From Lateolabrax maculatus (taxonomy: Eukaryota; Chordata; Actinopteri; Acropomatiformes; Lateolabracidae), in NCBI GenBank assembly GCA_031216445.1, contig CM062199.1, forward strand, positions 11,059,001 through 11,123,000: 64,000 bases of DNA, read 5' to 3'. Under the pieces are notes generated by a model that saw only the letters and a program-made list of their open reading frames with translations, did not search any database and was not told the origin of the DNA. Below, piece by piece: positions 63,475-64,000 of this stretch. The translations under genes and the position numbers were made by a program. Numbering within the stretch: the first letter of the stretch is position 1; each line of letters opens with the position of its first letter.

Positions 63475-64000
63475 CTAAAAATGAACAACAATGAAATATG
63501 TTTTTGTTATATGGTGTGTGGAAATGATAAACCTAAACCTAGTGTTATTATATTTTCTATTGCTTTTATTCTTTTTATTTATATTAACATTTTTAATGTT
63601 TTTTGTTGTCTTTCATCTCCTTGACTGTTTTGATCTTTCCTAATCCTTTTGTCTCTCTACAGTGTCTTTGGGTCTTTTGTCTTCTTGTTTTAACTTTATC
63701 TTACCTTAAGCTTGATTTTGTCTTGCTTTTGTTTGGCCTTGCTCTTTGGCATTCTGTTGTTATATTGCCTTCTGAGTATGCTGCTTTTGCTTTGTCTGTC
63801 AAAGCACTTTGTAAAAGGTGTTTGTTGAAAGGTGCCATGTAAATAAAGTTATTATTATTATTTCAACTCTTCCTAAAAGTGGACAAATTACAGGATTTTG
63901 TGATTGCACATATACGTAAGATGCCTCTTTTTGTCCTTTTTTACCTGTCCATCATTATTCATGACATATGAGGTCCTGTGGCAAACTCAACTAATAATGC
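63475..64000 (-). other. cdkal1: CDKAL1 intron upstream of the 113-bp exon (partial)
   Basis: The sequence above the acceptor at 63475 is the end of the preceding intron. It enters the exon in phase 2 and holds a LINE-like tail (about 63600-63862). No earlier CDKAL1 exon is visible before the window edge. Confidence 0.8.
63600..63862 (+). mobile_element. LINE-type 3' tail
   Basis: A T-rich stretch ends in AAGCACTTTG, then AAAGGTGCCATGTAAATAAA and a (TTA)n run. This closing arrangement (GCACTTTG ... GGTGC.AT.TAAATAAA followed by an ATT triplet repeat) is a recurrent 3' end of non-LTR retrotransposons in fish. There is no reverse transcriptase here, so it is a 5'-truncated copy. The 79-codon reading frame over 63603-63842 is just the T-rich tail. 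The clade is not assigned. Confidence 0.65.

Overview
The window looks like an intron-dominated piece of a ray-finned (teleost) fish nuclear genome. The signs are very dense (CA)n/(GT)n microsatellites, low CpG content, Tc1-like and hAT-like DNA-transposon relics, LINE 3' tails, a tRNA-derived SINE relic, and several dispersed repeats of types common in teleosts. There are no bacterial-style genes, operons, CRISPR arrays or phage features. Almost every open reading frame longer than 60 codons is chance, microsatellite translation or transposon debris.

The one real protein-coding gene I can support is CDKAL1, the tRNA-t6A37 methylthiotransferase, on the minus strand. Two consecutive internal exons are visible: 63362-63474 (113 bp) and 25435-25519 (85 bp). 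The splice phases fit exactly (a G from the first plus AT from the second gives an Asp codon), and together they encode about 66 residues of the N-terminal methylthiotransferase domain with two of its three cluster-binding cysteines. The intron between them is about 37.8 kb. The window also holds more than 25 kb of the next intron (1-25434) and about 0.5 kb of the preceding one (63475-64000). I found neither the previous nor the next CDKAL1 exon.

Layout: 1-25434 is an intron with a hAT-like MITE end (about 5418), a Tc1-like transposase relic (about 10862-11200), a nuclear-receptor half-site cluster (12676-12723), a MITE relic (about 13139-13656), an internally deleted Tc1/mariner copy with long terminal inverted repeats (about 15592-16618), a 34-base poly-G run (18137-18170) and a near-perfect hairpin (24645-24716). 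25520-63361 is the large intron: a frameshifted hAT C-terminal relic (about 30440-30930), a LINE-type tail (about 34570-34740), a CpG-dense patch with a 16-bp palindrome (37684-37699), a MITE (39855-40164), a (TA)n tract, a dispersed repeat (about 40520-40960), an 18-bp palindrome in a conserved-looking block (43811-43828), a long hAT-like relic (about 45642-46530), a block with two pairs of perfect octamers (47771-47899) next to a SINE relic, a complete 894-bp hAT-type MITE with an 8-bp target duplication (54342-55235), and repeat tails near 62000-62500.

The genes do not form a pathway here. The sensible reading is one housekeeping tRNA-modification gene whose very large introns may host regulatory DNA. 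In vertebrates, CDKAL1 introns carry type 2 diabetes association signals and are thought to contain long-range enhancers of the neighbour SOX4. That makes the unexplained conserved-looking, motif-clustered blocks the most interesting targets, but conservation cannot be tested from a single sequence. I found no convincing new biological system.
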